From positions 6,322,198-6,386,197 of the forward strand of contig NZ_AP023355.1 of the NCBI RefSeq assembly GCF_016865425.1: a stretch of 64,000 bases of DNA, in the 5' to 3' direction. Positions 25,628 to 32,693 of this stretch are shown here, one piece after another. The notes beneath the pieces were generated by a model that was not told where the DNA came from, ran no database searches, and saw nothing but the letters and a program-made list of their open reading frames with translations. Both the position numbers and the translations under genes were made by a program. This stretch comes from Actinocatenispora thailandica (GTDB lineage Bacteria; Actinomycetota; Actinomycetes; Mycobacteriales; Micromonosporaceae). Numbering within the stretch: position 1 is the first letter of the stretch; every line of letters begins with the position of its first letter.

Positions 25628-26328
25628 CCGCGCGGGGCCCGGAGCACGTACCCGATGCCGCGCAGGGTGTGGATCAGTTTCGGCTGCACGGTGTCCACCT
25701 TGCGCCGCACGTACGACACGTACAGCTCGACGACGTTCGTCTCGCCGCTGTAGTCGTACTGCCAGACGTGGTTGCGGATCTGCGCCTTGGAGACGACCCG
25801 GCCGGCATTGACCATCAGGTAGTGCAGCAGCCGGAACTCGGTCGCGGACAGGTGCACCGCGGTGCCGCCGCGCCACACCTCGTGGCTGTCCTCGTCCAGC
25901 TCCAGGTCGGCGACGGTCAGCCGCGAGGTGGCCGGCGCGTCCGGCGACGCGCGGCGCAGCACCGCCCGGATCCGTGCGACCAGCTCGTCCAGGCTGAACG
26001 GCTTGGTCAGGTAGTCGTCGCCCATGGCCAGGCCGCGCAGCTTGTCCTCGGTCTCGCCGCGCGCGGTCAGGAACACCACCGCCGGCCGCTGCCCCGCCGT
26101 ACCGAGCTGTTTGAGCACGTCGAAGCCGTCCATGTCGGGCAGCATCACGTCGAGCACGATCAGGTTCGGTCGGAGCCGGCCCGCTGCCCGGACCGCCTCG
26201 GCGCCGGTATCGGCGGTGGCGACCTCGAACCCGGAGAAACCGAGGCTGCGGGCGAGCAGCTCGCGGATGTCGCGTTCGTCCTCGACGACCAGGATCCGAT
26301 CGGCCGCCCCTCGCTCCGGTTCGCTCAC
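25624..26328 (-). CDS. OmpR/PhoB-type response regulator
   Basis: 234-residue regulator. Receiver: RILVVEDERDIRELLARSLG, phospho-Asp in LIVLDVMLPDMDGFDVLKQL, Thr in VVFLTARGE and Lys in DDYLTKPFSLDELVARI. C-terminal winged helix: VHLSATEFRLLHYLMVNAGR, then HVWQYDYSGETNVVELYVSY and LIHTLRGIGYVLR. It resembles TcrX/PrrA-type regulators. First gene of a two-gene operon with the sensor kinase. Two GTG starts are possible, 26328 and 26349; the first is preferred by analogy to regulators starting MSEPE. A long inverted repeat lies about 80 bp upstream. Confidence 0.93.
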   Translation of the reverse strand: MSEPERGAADRILVVEDERDIRELLARSLGFSGFEVATADTGAEAVRAAGRLRPNLIVLDVMLPDMDGFDVLKQLGTAGQRPAVVFLTARGETEDKLRGLAMGDDYLTKPFSLDELVARIRAVLRRASPDAPATSRLTVADLELDEDSHEVWRGGTAVHLSATEFRLLHYLMVNAGRVVSKAQIRNHVWQYDYSGETNVVELYVSYVRRKVDTVQPKLIHTLRGIGYVLRAPRG

Positions 26329-26406
26329 GGCGTCACCGGGCTGGCACACACGTCGTCCACCATTTCCTCATCGTCGAGTCCCGTTCTAGCAGTTCGATGG
26401 GCGCTG

Positions 26407-26460
26407 GCTGGCCGGTTTCTATGAGTACCCGATCGGAAGATATGCCGCAAACCGGCCAGC
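26407..26460. promoter_or_regulatory. 12-bp perfect inverted repeat between divergent genes
   Basis: GCTGGCCGGTTT (26407-26418) and its exact complement (26449-26460) are separated by 30 bp that are AT-richer than the surroundings. The pair lies between the OmpR-type regulator and the Asp-rich repeat gene. It may be a two-site operator or a looped regulatory element. Confidence 0.55.
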
Positions 26461-26568
26461 GGGCGCCGCAAGGCCGGAGGTTCGTGGCATGGATGGGGGA
26501 GACGTCGGCGCGCACGCCGCCCATAAGCTGAGCGCAACACAGGGGATGCTTCGGGAGGGAACGAGATC

Positions 26569-27096
26569 ATGAGCGACGACGGCTACGACACCTCGGTCGA
26601 CGTGGACGGCAACGGCACCTGGGACGACCACTGGACCGAGTCCGACGGCCACGGCGGGCACTACGTGTACGCCGACATGAACGGCGACGGTCAAGCCGAC
26701 TTCGTCGGCCATGATGTCGACTCCAACGGCACCATCGACTCGGCCGAGTACGACAACAACCACGACGGCTACTTCGAGCAGCACACCGGCGACACCAACG
26801 GTGACGGCTGGCAGAACACCGAGGTGTCCGACAACAACAAGGACGGCACCGTCGACGAGGCCGGCCAGGACACCAACCAGGACGGCCACTTCGACGAGCG
26901 GGTGTACGACCACAACGAGGACGGCAAGGTCGACGAGGTCGTGCTGGACCGCAACCTCGACGGCAGCGACGACTACGACGCCAAGGATGTCAACTACAAC
27001 GGCACCACCGACACGGTGACGACCGACTCCGACTTCAACGGCAACTACGACACCGTGCAGTACACCAGCGGTGAGGCGAACCCGTTCGCCAGCTGA
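26569..27096 (+). CDS. Asp/Asn/Gly-rich calcium-binding-like repeat protein
   Basis: 175-residue, very acidic protein built from repeats of about 12-20 residues with the core DxNxDG, e.g. DVDGNGTWDD, DMNGDGQADF, DTNGDGWQNT, DNNKDGTVDE, DTNQDGHFDE and DRNLDGSDDY. These match EF-hand-like/dockerin or thrombospondin-type-3 calcium loops. It has no signal peptide, membrane helix or other domain, so if secreted it must use another route; a C-terminal short tail ends ANPFAS. GGGAGGG precedes the ATG. It lies next to ESX-related genes and a GarA-like FHA protein, and is separated from FHA by a bidirectional terminator. Calcium binding is inference. Confidence 0.78.
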   Translation: MSDDGYDTSVDVDGNGTWDDHWTESDGHGGHYVYADMNGDGQADFVGHDVDSNGTIDSAEYDNNHDGYFEQHTGDTNGDGWQNTEVSDNNKDGTVDEAGQDTNQDGHFDERVYDHNEDGKVDEVVLDRNLDGSDDYDAKDVNYNGTTDTVTTDSDFNGNYDTVQYTSGEANPFAS

Positions 27097-27104
27097 GCGT
27101 GCCA

Positions 27105-27147
27105 CAGCGGAAGGCCCCGCCCTGGACAGGTGCGGGGCCTTCCGCTG
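27105..27147. terminator. Strong bidirectional terminator
   Basis: A 16-bp perfect stem (27105-27120 with 27132-27147, containing AAGGCCCCGC) and 11-nt loop sits between convergent genes ending at 27096 and 27160. It can serve both. Confidence 0.85.
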
Positions 27148-27159
27148 CGCGATGCGCCG

Positions 27160-27585
27160 TCAGCGGCCGACGCGCAGCATCAGCCGGAACTTGCCGATCT
27201 GGATCTCGTCGCCGTCCTCCAGCACCACCGACTCGATCCGCTCCTGGTTCACGTACGTGCCGTTGAGGCTGCCGAGGTCGGCAACCGTGTACGTCCCCTC
27301 CGCGACCCGCACCTGGGCGTGCCGCCGGGACACCGTCACGTCCTCCAGCCGGATGTCGGACTCGGGATGCCGACCGATCGTCACCATCGGGCCATCGACC
27401 GGATACCGGGTCCCGAGGCCGGGGCCGCGCACCGTCACCAGCAGCGCGGTACCGGCCGGCGGCCGGTCGGTCTCCGGCGACGCCTCGATGTCGCTCGGGA
27501 ACGTCGTCCGCTCCAGCCGGGTCGTGGCGTCCAGTGGCCGAACACCGTCGTCCAGCTCCGGGCGCCGTTGCAGGCCTTCACCCAT
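27160..27585 (-). CDS. garA: FHA-domain protein, GarA-like
   Basis: 141-residue forkhead-associated protein resembling mycobacterial GarA and corynebacterial OdhI, which, when unphosphorylated, inhibit 2-oxoglutarate dehydrogenase and glutamate synthase control points. The FHA domain (residues ~48-138) has TIGRHPESDIRLEDVTVSRR, HAQVRV, LGSLNGTYVN and GDEIQIGKFRLML, all phosphothreonine-binding landmarks. The N-terminal tail contains DATTRLERTTF, placed where GarA has its phosphorylated ETTSVF motif but not identical. The ATG at 27585 follows GGGAGG. Lacking the exact TT motif, it might serve other kinases, so the symbol is provisional. Confidence 0.7.
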   Translation of the reverse strand: MGEGLQRRPELDDGVRPLDATTRLERTTFPSDIEASPETDRPPAGTALLVTVRGPGLGTRYPVDGPMVTIGRHPESDIRLEDVTVSRRHAQVRVAEGTYTVADLGSLNGTYVNQERIESVVLEDGDEIQIGKFRLMLRVGR

Positions 27586-27954
27586 GCCATACCTCCCGAG
27601 CCGTCATCGGAGGCCGACCGGTCGGGGAGCGACAGTCAGCCGGGGCCGAGTTCCCCAACCCGTCACCGCGATCCCACTCTAGGACCCCCCGGGGGTCCCG
27701 CACGCCGGCTGTATTCGCCCCCGTCCGGGCGGTCGTGTCCGACCCGCCACGCCCACCCGGGCATCGGCCGGACTCCCCCGCGTGCCCGGCCCCGTCGGCC
27801 TCCCCTCGTCAAGCCTGACAAACAACGGTGAGATCGCGCAATGCCCGGGTGTGGCGAACCGTGCACCTGGCCGGCAACAGCTTGCATCGTGCGAGATGCG
27901 GCCATACCGCCGACGAGCACGCCAAACGATCGGACGCCACACGCCGGAAGGGAC
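27586..27954. other. 369-bp intergenic region between garA-like and GGDEF genes
   Basis: Divergent promoters must lie here. GC-rich spacer with short AT-rich patches near 27820 (TGACAAACAACGG) and 27885 (TTGCATCGTGCGAG); no supported ORF. An in-frame ATG at 27841 could lengthen the GGDEF protein but lacks a ribosome site. Confidence 0.4.
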
Positions 27955-29364
27955 ATGACGCGCTGGCGTTCGCGTGCGACGATCTGGGCCCGGACCATCG
28001 AACTGCGCATCGCCACCCGCGGGTGGCGGGAGGGGTGTGTTCAGACGGCGACGAATCGGGTGCAGGTACGGCAGCGCGGCATCCGCGGCTGGGCGATCTG
28101 GTCCGCGCCGGCGCCCGCCCGTGCGATGGCACTCACCGTGGACGCCGTGGCTCTGGTGCTCGGCGTGGCCGCCATCGCGTTCCGGCTCGACCGGCCGCAG
28201 ATCGTGCTGGCCCCGCTGCTGATCTGCGCCGCGGTCGCGATCGAGGGCGCCCGCCGGGTGGAGCGTGCCCGCCGATCCACCGGCACCCTGCACAAGGACC
28301 TGCAGAGCGCCTGGTCGCTCGCGGCGGCGCTGCTGCTGCCGGCCGGTGTCGCGGTCGTCGCCGCGGTCGCCATGTACGCCTGGTGGCGGTTCCGCGCCGG
28401 CCGGTGCCGCCCGTTCGCCTGGGTGTTCAGCTGCTCGATGACGCTGCTCGCGGTGCTCGCCGCCGGCACCGTCTACCACCTGACCGAGTCGGGGCTGCGG
28501 GACGTGCCCGCGATCGGCGGCCTGTCCAGCACGGTCGGCGTGCTCGCGGCGGCGCTGGCGTACGAGATCGTCGACGTGGCGCTGTGCGGCGCGCTGATCC
28601 TGCTGCTGTCACCCGGAACCAGCCGAGTCGAGGCGTTCGGCGACCGCACCACCGCGTCGATCGACGCGGCCGCCCTCACCTTCGGCGGGCTGGTCTCGAT
28701 CCTCGCGCTGTACGAACCGTGGGCGATGCTGCTCGCGCTGCCCGGGGTGGTGCTGCTGCAACGGGTGCTGCTGGTCGACCAGCTCGCCGCCGACGCCCGG
28801 ACCGACACCAAGACCGGGCTGTCGGTCGCCGGCTGGTGGCACGAGCGCGCCAGCGCCGAACTCGCCGTCGCGCACGCCCGCGGGACCAGTCTGGCGATCC
28901 TGGTCGCCGACCTCGACCACTTCAAGCGCATCAACGACGCGTACGGGCACCTGGTCGGTGACGAGGTGCTGCGCGCCGTCGGCGACGCGTTCGCCGCCGG
29001 GGTCCGGGGCAAGGATCTCGCCGGCCGCTTCGGCGGCGAGGAGTTCGTACTGGCGCTGCCGGAGACCAACGCGGACCGGGCCGCCGCCGTCGCCGAACGG
29101 CTCCGCGGCCGGATCGCGACGCTGCAGGTGCCGAGCCGGATCGAGGTGGCGGACGCGGAGCCGGTGCGCGGGCTGAGCGTCTCCATCGGCGCCGCCGTGT
29201 ACCCGGACCACGCCGACACCCTCGACTCGCTGCTGCGGGTCGCCGACACCGCGCTGTACGCGGCGAAGGCCGCCGGCCGCAACCGGATCTCGGTCGCCGG
29301 CTCGCCGGCGACCGGCCCCACCCAGCGTGCCGCCGACACCCCGGTCGACAGCGACGCCAGCTGA
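27955..29364 (+). CDS. Membrane diguanylate cyclase (GGDEF)
   Basis: 469-residue enzyme making cyclic di-GMP from two GTP. An N-terminal sensor of five or six helices (residues ~45-285; for example AMALTVDAVALVLGVAAIAF and SLAAALLLPAGVAVVAAVA) anchors it. The GGDEF domain (about residues 290-455) has DLDHFKRINDAYGHLVGDEV, the active-site loop RFGGEEFVLAL, and an intact inhibitory I-site RGKD exactly five residues before GGEEF. It is therefore probably active and product-inhibited. The C-terminal tail is disordered. The ATG at 27955 follows GGAAGGGA. No EAL domain is fused or nearby. Confidence 0.92.
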   Translation: MTRWRSRATIWARTIELRIATRGWREGCVQTATNRVQVRQRGIRGWAIWSAPAPARAMALTVDAVALVLGVAAIAFRLDRPQIVLAPLLICAAVAIEGARRVERARRSTGTLHKDLQSAWSLAAALLLPAGVAVVAAVAMYAWWRFRAGRCRPFAWVFSCSMTLLAVLAAGTVYHLTESGLRDVPAIGGLSSTVGVLAAALAYEIVDVALCGALILLLSPGTSRVEAFGDRTTASIDAAALTFGGLVSILALYEPWAMLLALPGVVLLQRVLLVDQLAADARTDTKTGLSVAGWWHERASAELAVAHARGTSLAILVADLDHFKRINDAYGHLVGDEVLRAVGDAFAAGVRGKDLAGRFGGEEFVLALPETNADRAAAVAERLRGRIATLQVPSRIEVADAEPVRGLSVSIGAAVYPDHADTLDSLLRVADTALYAAKAAGRNRISVAGSPATGPTQRAADTPVDSDAS

Positions 29365-29432
29365 CCGCCCCGCGGTTCCTCGGCCGGCGGTTGCGCGACG
29401 CCGCGCGGTCACTCGATGCGGCGCGGTTGCGC

Positions 29433-29504
29433 GACGGCCCGGTTGCGTCTCGGCGCCCGGTTGCGTGTCGGCGCCCGGTTGCGCGACGGCGCCCGGTTAC
29501 TCGA
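29433..29504. repeat. 18-bp tandem repeat
   Basis: Units CGGCGCCCGGTTGCGTGT (29451-29468), CGGCGCCCGGTTGCGCGA (29469-29486) and CGGCGCCCGGTTACTCGA (29487-29504), plus a weaker copy before 29451. The last unit overlaps the stop codon of the minus-strand ESX-associated gene and codes for its final residues. Confidence 0.8.
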
Positions 29505-30543
29505 TCAGGCCGGGAGGCGCCTGCCGGGCCTGCCAGACCATGTCGTCCTCGGTCAGCCAGGTGTGGTGCTCGTCCGGATCGTCGATGCGGCGACCGGCCG
29601 ACGAGCCGACCATCGGGTTACCGGCCCGGCCCGCCAGCGGCTCCTCCCCGGCGGCCCCGGGAGCCAGCCGCGGATTGCCGGGCGCACCGTTGGCGGCGGC
29701 GAGGCCGGACCCGACCGCCACCCCCGGCGTGGTGGGCAGGGCGCCCGAACCGGCACCCGGCACGGCACCGACACCGCCCGGTGCCAGGCCCGCCGGACCG
29801 GCACCGCCCGCACCACCGGCGGGCAGGCTGACGCCGGAACCGGCCAGCTCGGTGCCGTGCAGGTGCGGCGCGGTGATCTGCACGGTCGGCACCTGCCCGG
29901 CGGTGGTGGTCGAACCGGCACCGTTGCCGTGTCCGGTCGGCGGCACCGCCGACGGGCCGGCACCGGCGGTGGACCGGCGCAGCGACACCTGGCTGGTGGA
30001 GGCGCTGCCCGGCAGGTCCGCCGGCGCCGGCGCCACCTGCGCCGGGAAGGTGGACTCCGTCGTCACCTGCATCTGGCTGCCCAGCGAGGCCATCACCACC
30101 TGCGCCGCGTCCGATGCCTGCTTGCGCACCGGGATCTGGTTCAGGTAGCCCTGGCTCGCGCCGACCGTGCCGTCCGGCTCGACCGCGTTCGGGTTCAGCA
30201 CGTTCTTGGTCGGCACGTCCGGCATCTGCGCCTGGGCGTCCGCCACCAGGTGCGCCACCGCGTTCAACCCGAGGGACAGCCGGCCCGAGGTGTCACCGGC
30301 GTCGCTGGAGCAGCGCTTGGTGGCGGACAACCGGCGGTGGAACTCGTCCGCGGCCGGGCCGGACCAGTCGCCGTGGCCGATCGTCGCGTCCAGCGCCGCG
30401 GTCAGGTCCGCCAGCGCGCGCGACACCCGGTGCCAGGCCACCACATGGGTGTCCTCCACGTCCTTAGGCCGGGCGGAGTCGAGCATGGCCCGCAACTGCT
30501 CGTGGCTGTACTGCTGGTAGCTGTGGTCACCCACGTGGTCCAT
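29497..30543 (-). CDS. ESX-associated PPE/WXG-like protein
   Basis: 348-residue protein likely handled by the type VII system. An N-terminal helical region of ~120 residues contains the WXG turn in GHGDWSGPAADEFHRRL. A ~190-residue Pro/Gly/Ala/Ser-rich linker follows with no regular structure. The C-terminus has a conserved block (DDPDEHHTWLTEDDMVWQA) seen in actinobacterial proteins of this type. It starts 10 bp after the 100-residue partner gene, so both form an operon like a PE/PPE or EsxA/EsxB-style pair. ATG at 30543 preferred. Secretion itself is not shown. Confidence 0.7.
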   Translation of the reverse strand: MDHVGDHSYQQYSHEQLRAMLDSARPKDVEDTHVVAWHRVSRALADLTAALDATIGHGDWSGPAADEFHRRLSATKRCSSDAGDTSGRLSLGLNAVAHLVADAQAQMPDVPTKNVLNPNAVEPDGTVGASQGYLNQIPVRKQASDAAQVVMASLGSQMQVTTESTFPAQVAPAPADLPGSASTSQVSLRRSTAGAGPSAVPPTGHGNGAGSTTTAGQVPTVQITAPHLHGTELAGSGVSLPAGGAGGAGPAGLAPGGVGAVPGAGSGALPTTPGVAVGSGLAAANGAPGNPRLAPGAAGEEPLAGRAGNPMVGSSAGRRIDDPDEHHTWLTEDDMVWQARQAPPGLIE

Positions 30544-30553
30544 CGCCGTCCCC

Positions 30554-30856
30554 TCAGACCGTGTGCCGGTCGACGTCGTGGTGCGTGCCGCGCTCGACCG
30601 CGTCGTACGCCTCGGCGATGGTGGCGTTGCCGTCCCGCAACGCGACCAGCGCGCTCTGCAGCTGGGTCAACCGACCCAACATCTGCTCCTTGGCCTGGGC
30701 GTGCCAGGCGATCACGTCCTGGGCGTGCGGGGAGGTGCCGAGCGGCGGGGATCCGAGGTCGCTCAGCCCACCGATCGCGTCGGCCAGATCGGACACCCGG
30801 TCATCGAGGGTGCGCACGCTCTGCCGCAACGACGTCGTGTCGACATGAAGACTCAT
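30554..30856 (-). CDS. 100-residue WXG100-like protein with YxxxE motif
   Basis: 100-residue helical protein, the size of EsxA-type substrates. It starts LHVDTTSLRQSVRTLDDRVS and is mostly amphipathic helix. A short linker (GSPPLGTSPHAQ) replaces the WXG turn, so the name-giving motif is lost. Near the C-terminus, AYDAVERG fits the YxxxD/E type VII export signal. GGAGGA precedes the ATG at 30856. It is the first gene of an operon with the 348-residue protein. A folded helical hairpin partner to that protein is likely, by analogy to PE/PPE or EsxA/EsxB pairs. Confidence 0.65.
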   Translation of the reverse strand: MSLHVDTTSLRQSVRTLDDRVSDLADAIGGLSDLGSPPLGTSPHAQDVIAWHAQAKEQMLGRLTQLQSALVALRDGNATIAEAYDAVERGTHHDVDRHTV

Positions 30857-30986
30857 CGATCCTCCGAAGACGGTGGTGCGGTGTGAATCGGGCGACAGGT
30901 GACGCCCCGACCGGGTGCATACGTTATCGGGTCGATGCAACACTCCGCTGCGCCCAGGACGCAAACTGTCACGGGAACTGCCGCCG

Positions 30987-32426
30987 TTACTTCCGGCTCG
31001 GCGACGGGGACGGCGAGGTCGGCGTCGTCGACACGTACTGGCTCGCCTTCTTCTGGTCCAGCACCGGCCCGGCGGGGACGAGGTCGATCAGGTTCTCCGG
31101 CAACGACACCGGCGTCACGTCGCCGTAGCCGAGAGCGGTGCGCGCCTCGTCGTCCGGCACCGCGTACCGGATGCCCTGGTCGGTGACGACGTAGGTGGTG
31201 CTGGTCGACACGCCCCGGGCCGCGGCCGGTGCCACCAGCGCACCGCCACCGCCCGGGACCAGTACCGCGTCGGCGGTGAGGGCGCCCGTGTCGTCGACGC
31301 CGCCGGCCGCGGCCTGCTCGGTGCCGGTCAGCGCGTCCGGGGCGCTCCGGTACCGCTGGATGGTGGTGCCGCCACGCCCACGCCACGACACGCACAACGC
31401 CGCCACCTGGCCGTTGTCCCTGGTCGCCAGCACCGGCTGGTGGTCCGGCAACCCGGGTACCGACAGGTCGCGCTTGGACGACGGGACGTTCTTGTAGTCC
31501 GCCGGGCTCAGCTGCTGCGGCGAGGGCAGACCCTGCTTGCCCAGCAACAGTTCCTCGACCGGTTGCGACACCTGCGCCAGCCCGTCGTCGAGCAGTACGA
31601 AGAACTGCTCGCTGTTCGCGGCGCTGGTCAGCCGGTACACGGTACCGATCTTCGCCGGGCCCGCGCCGACGGTCGGCCCGGACCTGCCGAGATCGGGGAT
31701 CGTCGGCGCCACCAGGTCGGGTCCCGCCGGGATCGCGTTCAGGAACGCCGGAGCCACCGCGACCTGCGGCGCCGTACCCCAGCCCAGCGAGGCCAGCGAC
31801 TCCCGGTTCGGGATGCGCAGCCGCTGGCCGTGCCACAACAGGGCCGGCTTCTCGCCGGACGCGTGCACGATCACGCCGAGCCGACCCAGATCGGTACCAC
31901 CGAAGTTGCGGTGCACGGCCACCGTGACCCGCGGCGTACCGGTGGTCACGTCACCGGTGTCGTTCGCGGAGCAGACCGACCAGGGCAGCGCGTGCAGCGA
32001 ATCGGCCGCCGGCAGGGCGTCCGGTGCGCCCGCGATGCCGACCGGCCGGCCCCGGGCCACCCCGGCCAGCGAGGTCGCCGACACCGTCGTCGTGGTCGGC
32101 GCGGCGTTCTTCAGCACCAGCCGGGCGGACGCGTAGTTGAGCACCGGGTGCAGCCGGCCACCGCGGTAGACGAACCGGGTGCCGGTCTCCTTCTCCACGA
32201 TCAGCACGTCACCGCTGCGCCAGGACGTGTTGCCACCCGGGCGGACCAGCCCGTACACCCCGAAGCCGGCGAGCACCAGGGCACCGACCATGACGCTGGC
32301 GAAGGTGGTGAGACCGGCGCGGCGCAGCGGCGGGTCCGCGACCTCCGGATCACCGCCGAGCAGCGCCGAGACGATCCGCCTGGTGACGAACCGGTACGCC
32401 CGGATCTGCTCGCGACGCGACCGCAT
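30987..32426 (-). CDS. eccB: Type VII secretion protein EccB
   Basis: 479-residue core component of the ESX membrane complex. EccB has a short cytoplasmic head, one membrane helix and a large periplasmic domain with ATPase-like claims in the literature. Here: REQIRAYRFVTRRIVSALLG at the N-terminus, one helix (TFASVMVGALVLAGFGVYGL), then GGNTSWRSGDVLIVEKETGT and RFVYRGGRLHPVLNYASARL, GRPVGIAGAPDALP and WSVCSA. These match EccB repeats. The C-terminus ends in a Ser/Pro-rich tail. The ATG at 32426 follows GGGAGGAG. It is divergent from eccE, with a 267-bp gap. Confidence 0.93.
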   Translation of the reverse strand: MRSRREQIRAYRFVTRRIVSALLGGDPEVADPPLRRAGLTTFASVMVGALVLAGFGVYGLVRPGGNTSWRSGDVLIVEKETGTRFVYRGGRLHPVLNYASARLVLKNAAPTTTTVSATSLAGVARGRPVGIAGAPDALPAADSLHALPWSVCSANDTGDVTTGTPRVTVAVHRNFGGTDLGRLGVIVHASGEKPALLWHGQRLRIPNRESLASLGWGTAPQVAVAPAFLNAIPAGPDLVAPTIPDLGRSGPTVGAGPAKIGTVYRLTSAANSEQFFVLLDDGLAQVSQPVEELLLGKQGLPSPQQLSPADYKNVPSSKRDLSVPGLPDHQPVLATRDNGQVAALCVSWRGRGGTTIQRYRSAPDALTGTEQAAAGGVDDTGALTADAVLVPGGGGALVAPAAARGVSTSTTYVVTDQGIRYAVPDDEARTALGYGDVTPVSLPENLIDLVPAGPVLDQKKASQYVSTTPTSPSPSPSRK

Positions 32427-32693
32427 CGCCACTCCTCCCACTCGATCCGCGTGCCCGCTCGGTGCGCGAACCCGTCGGCACATACGATGAGGCCCGCCCG
32501 AACCTCGGCGGTGGGCGGAGCCTCCGGTGGCCCCCGGCGTACGCCGACAGGCACCGACGAGCGTTGTATCGGATCGCCGCAACCGGGCGCAAGCGGGCGG
32601 TCACGATCGACGGTGCCGGCCGGCGAACGGACCGGCGCGGCCCGGCAGACTATGGTGCACCAACCGTCAGTCACAGCGGAGGATCACGGCTCC

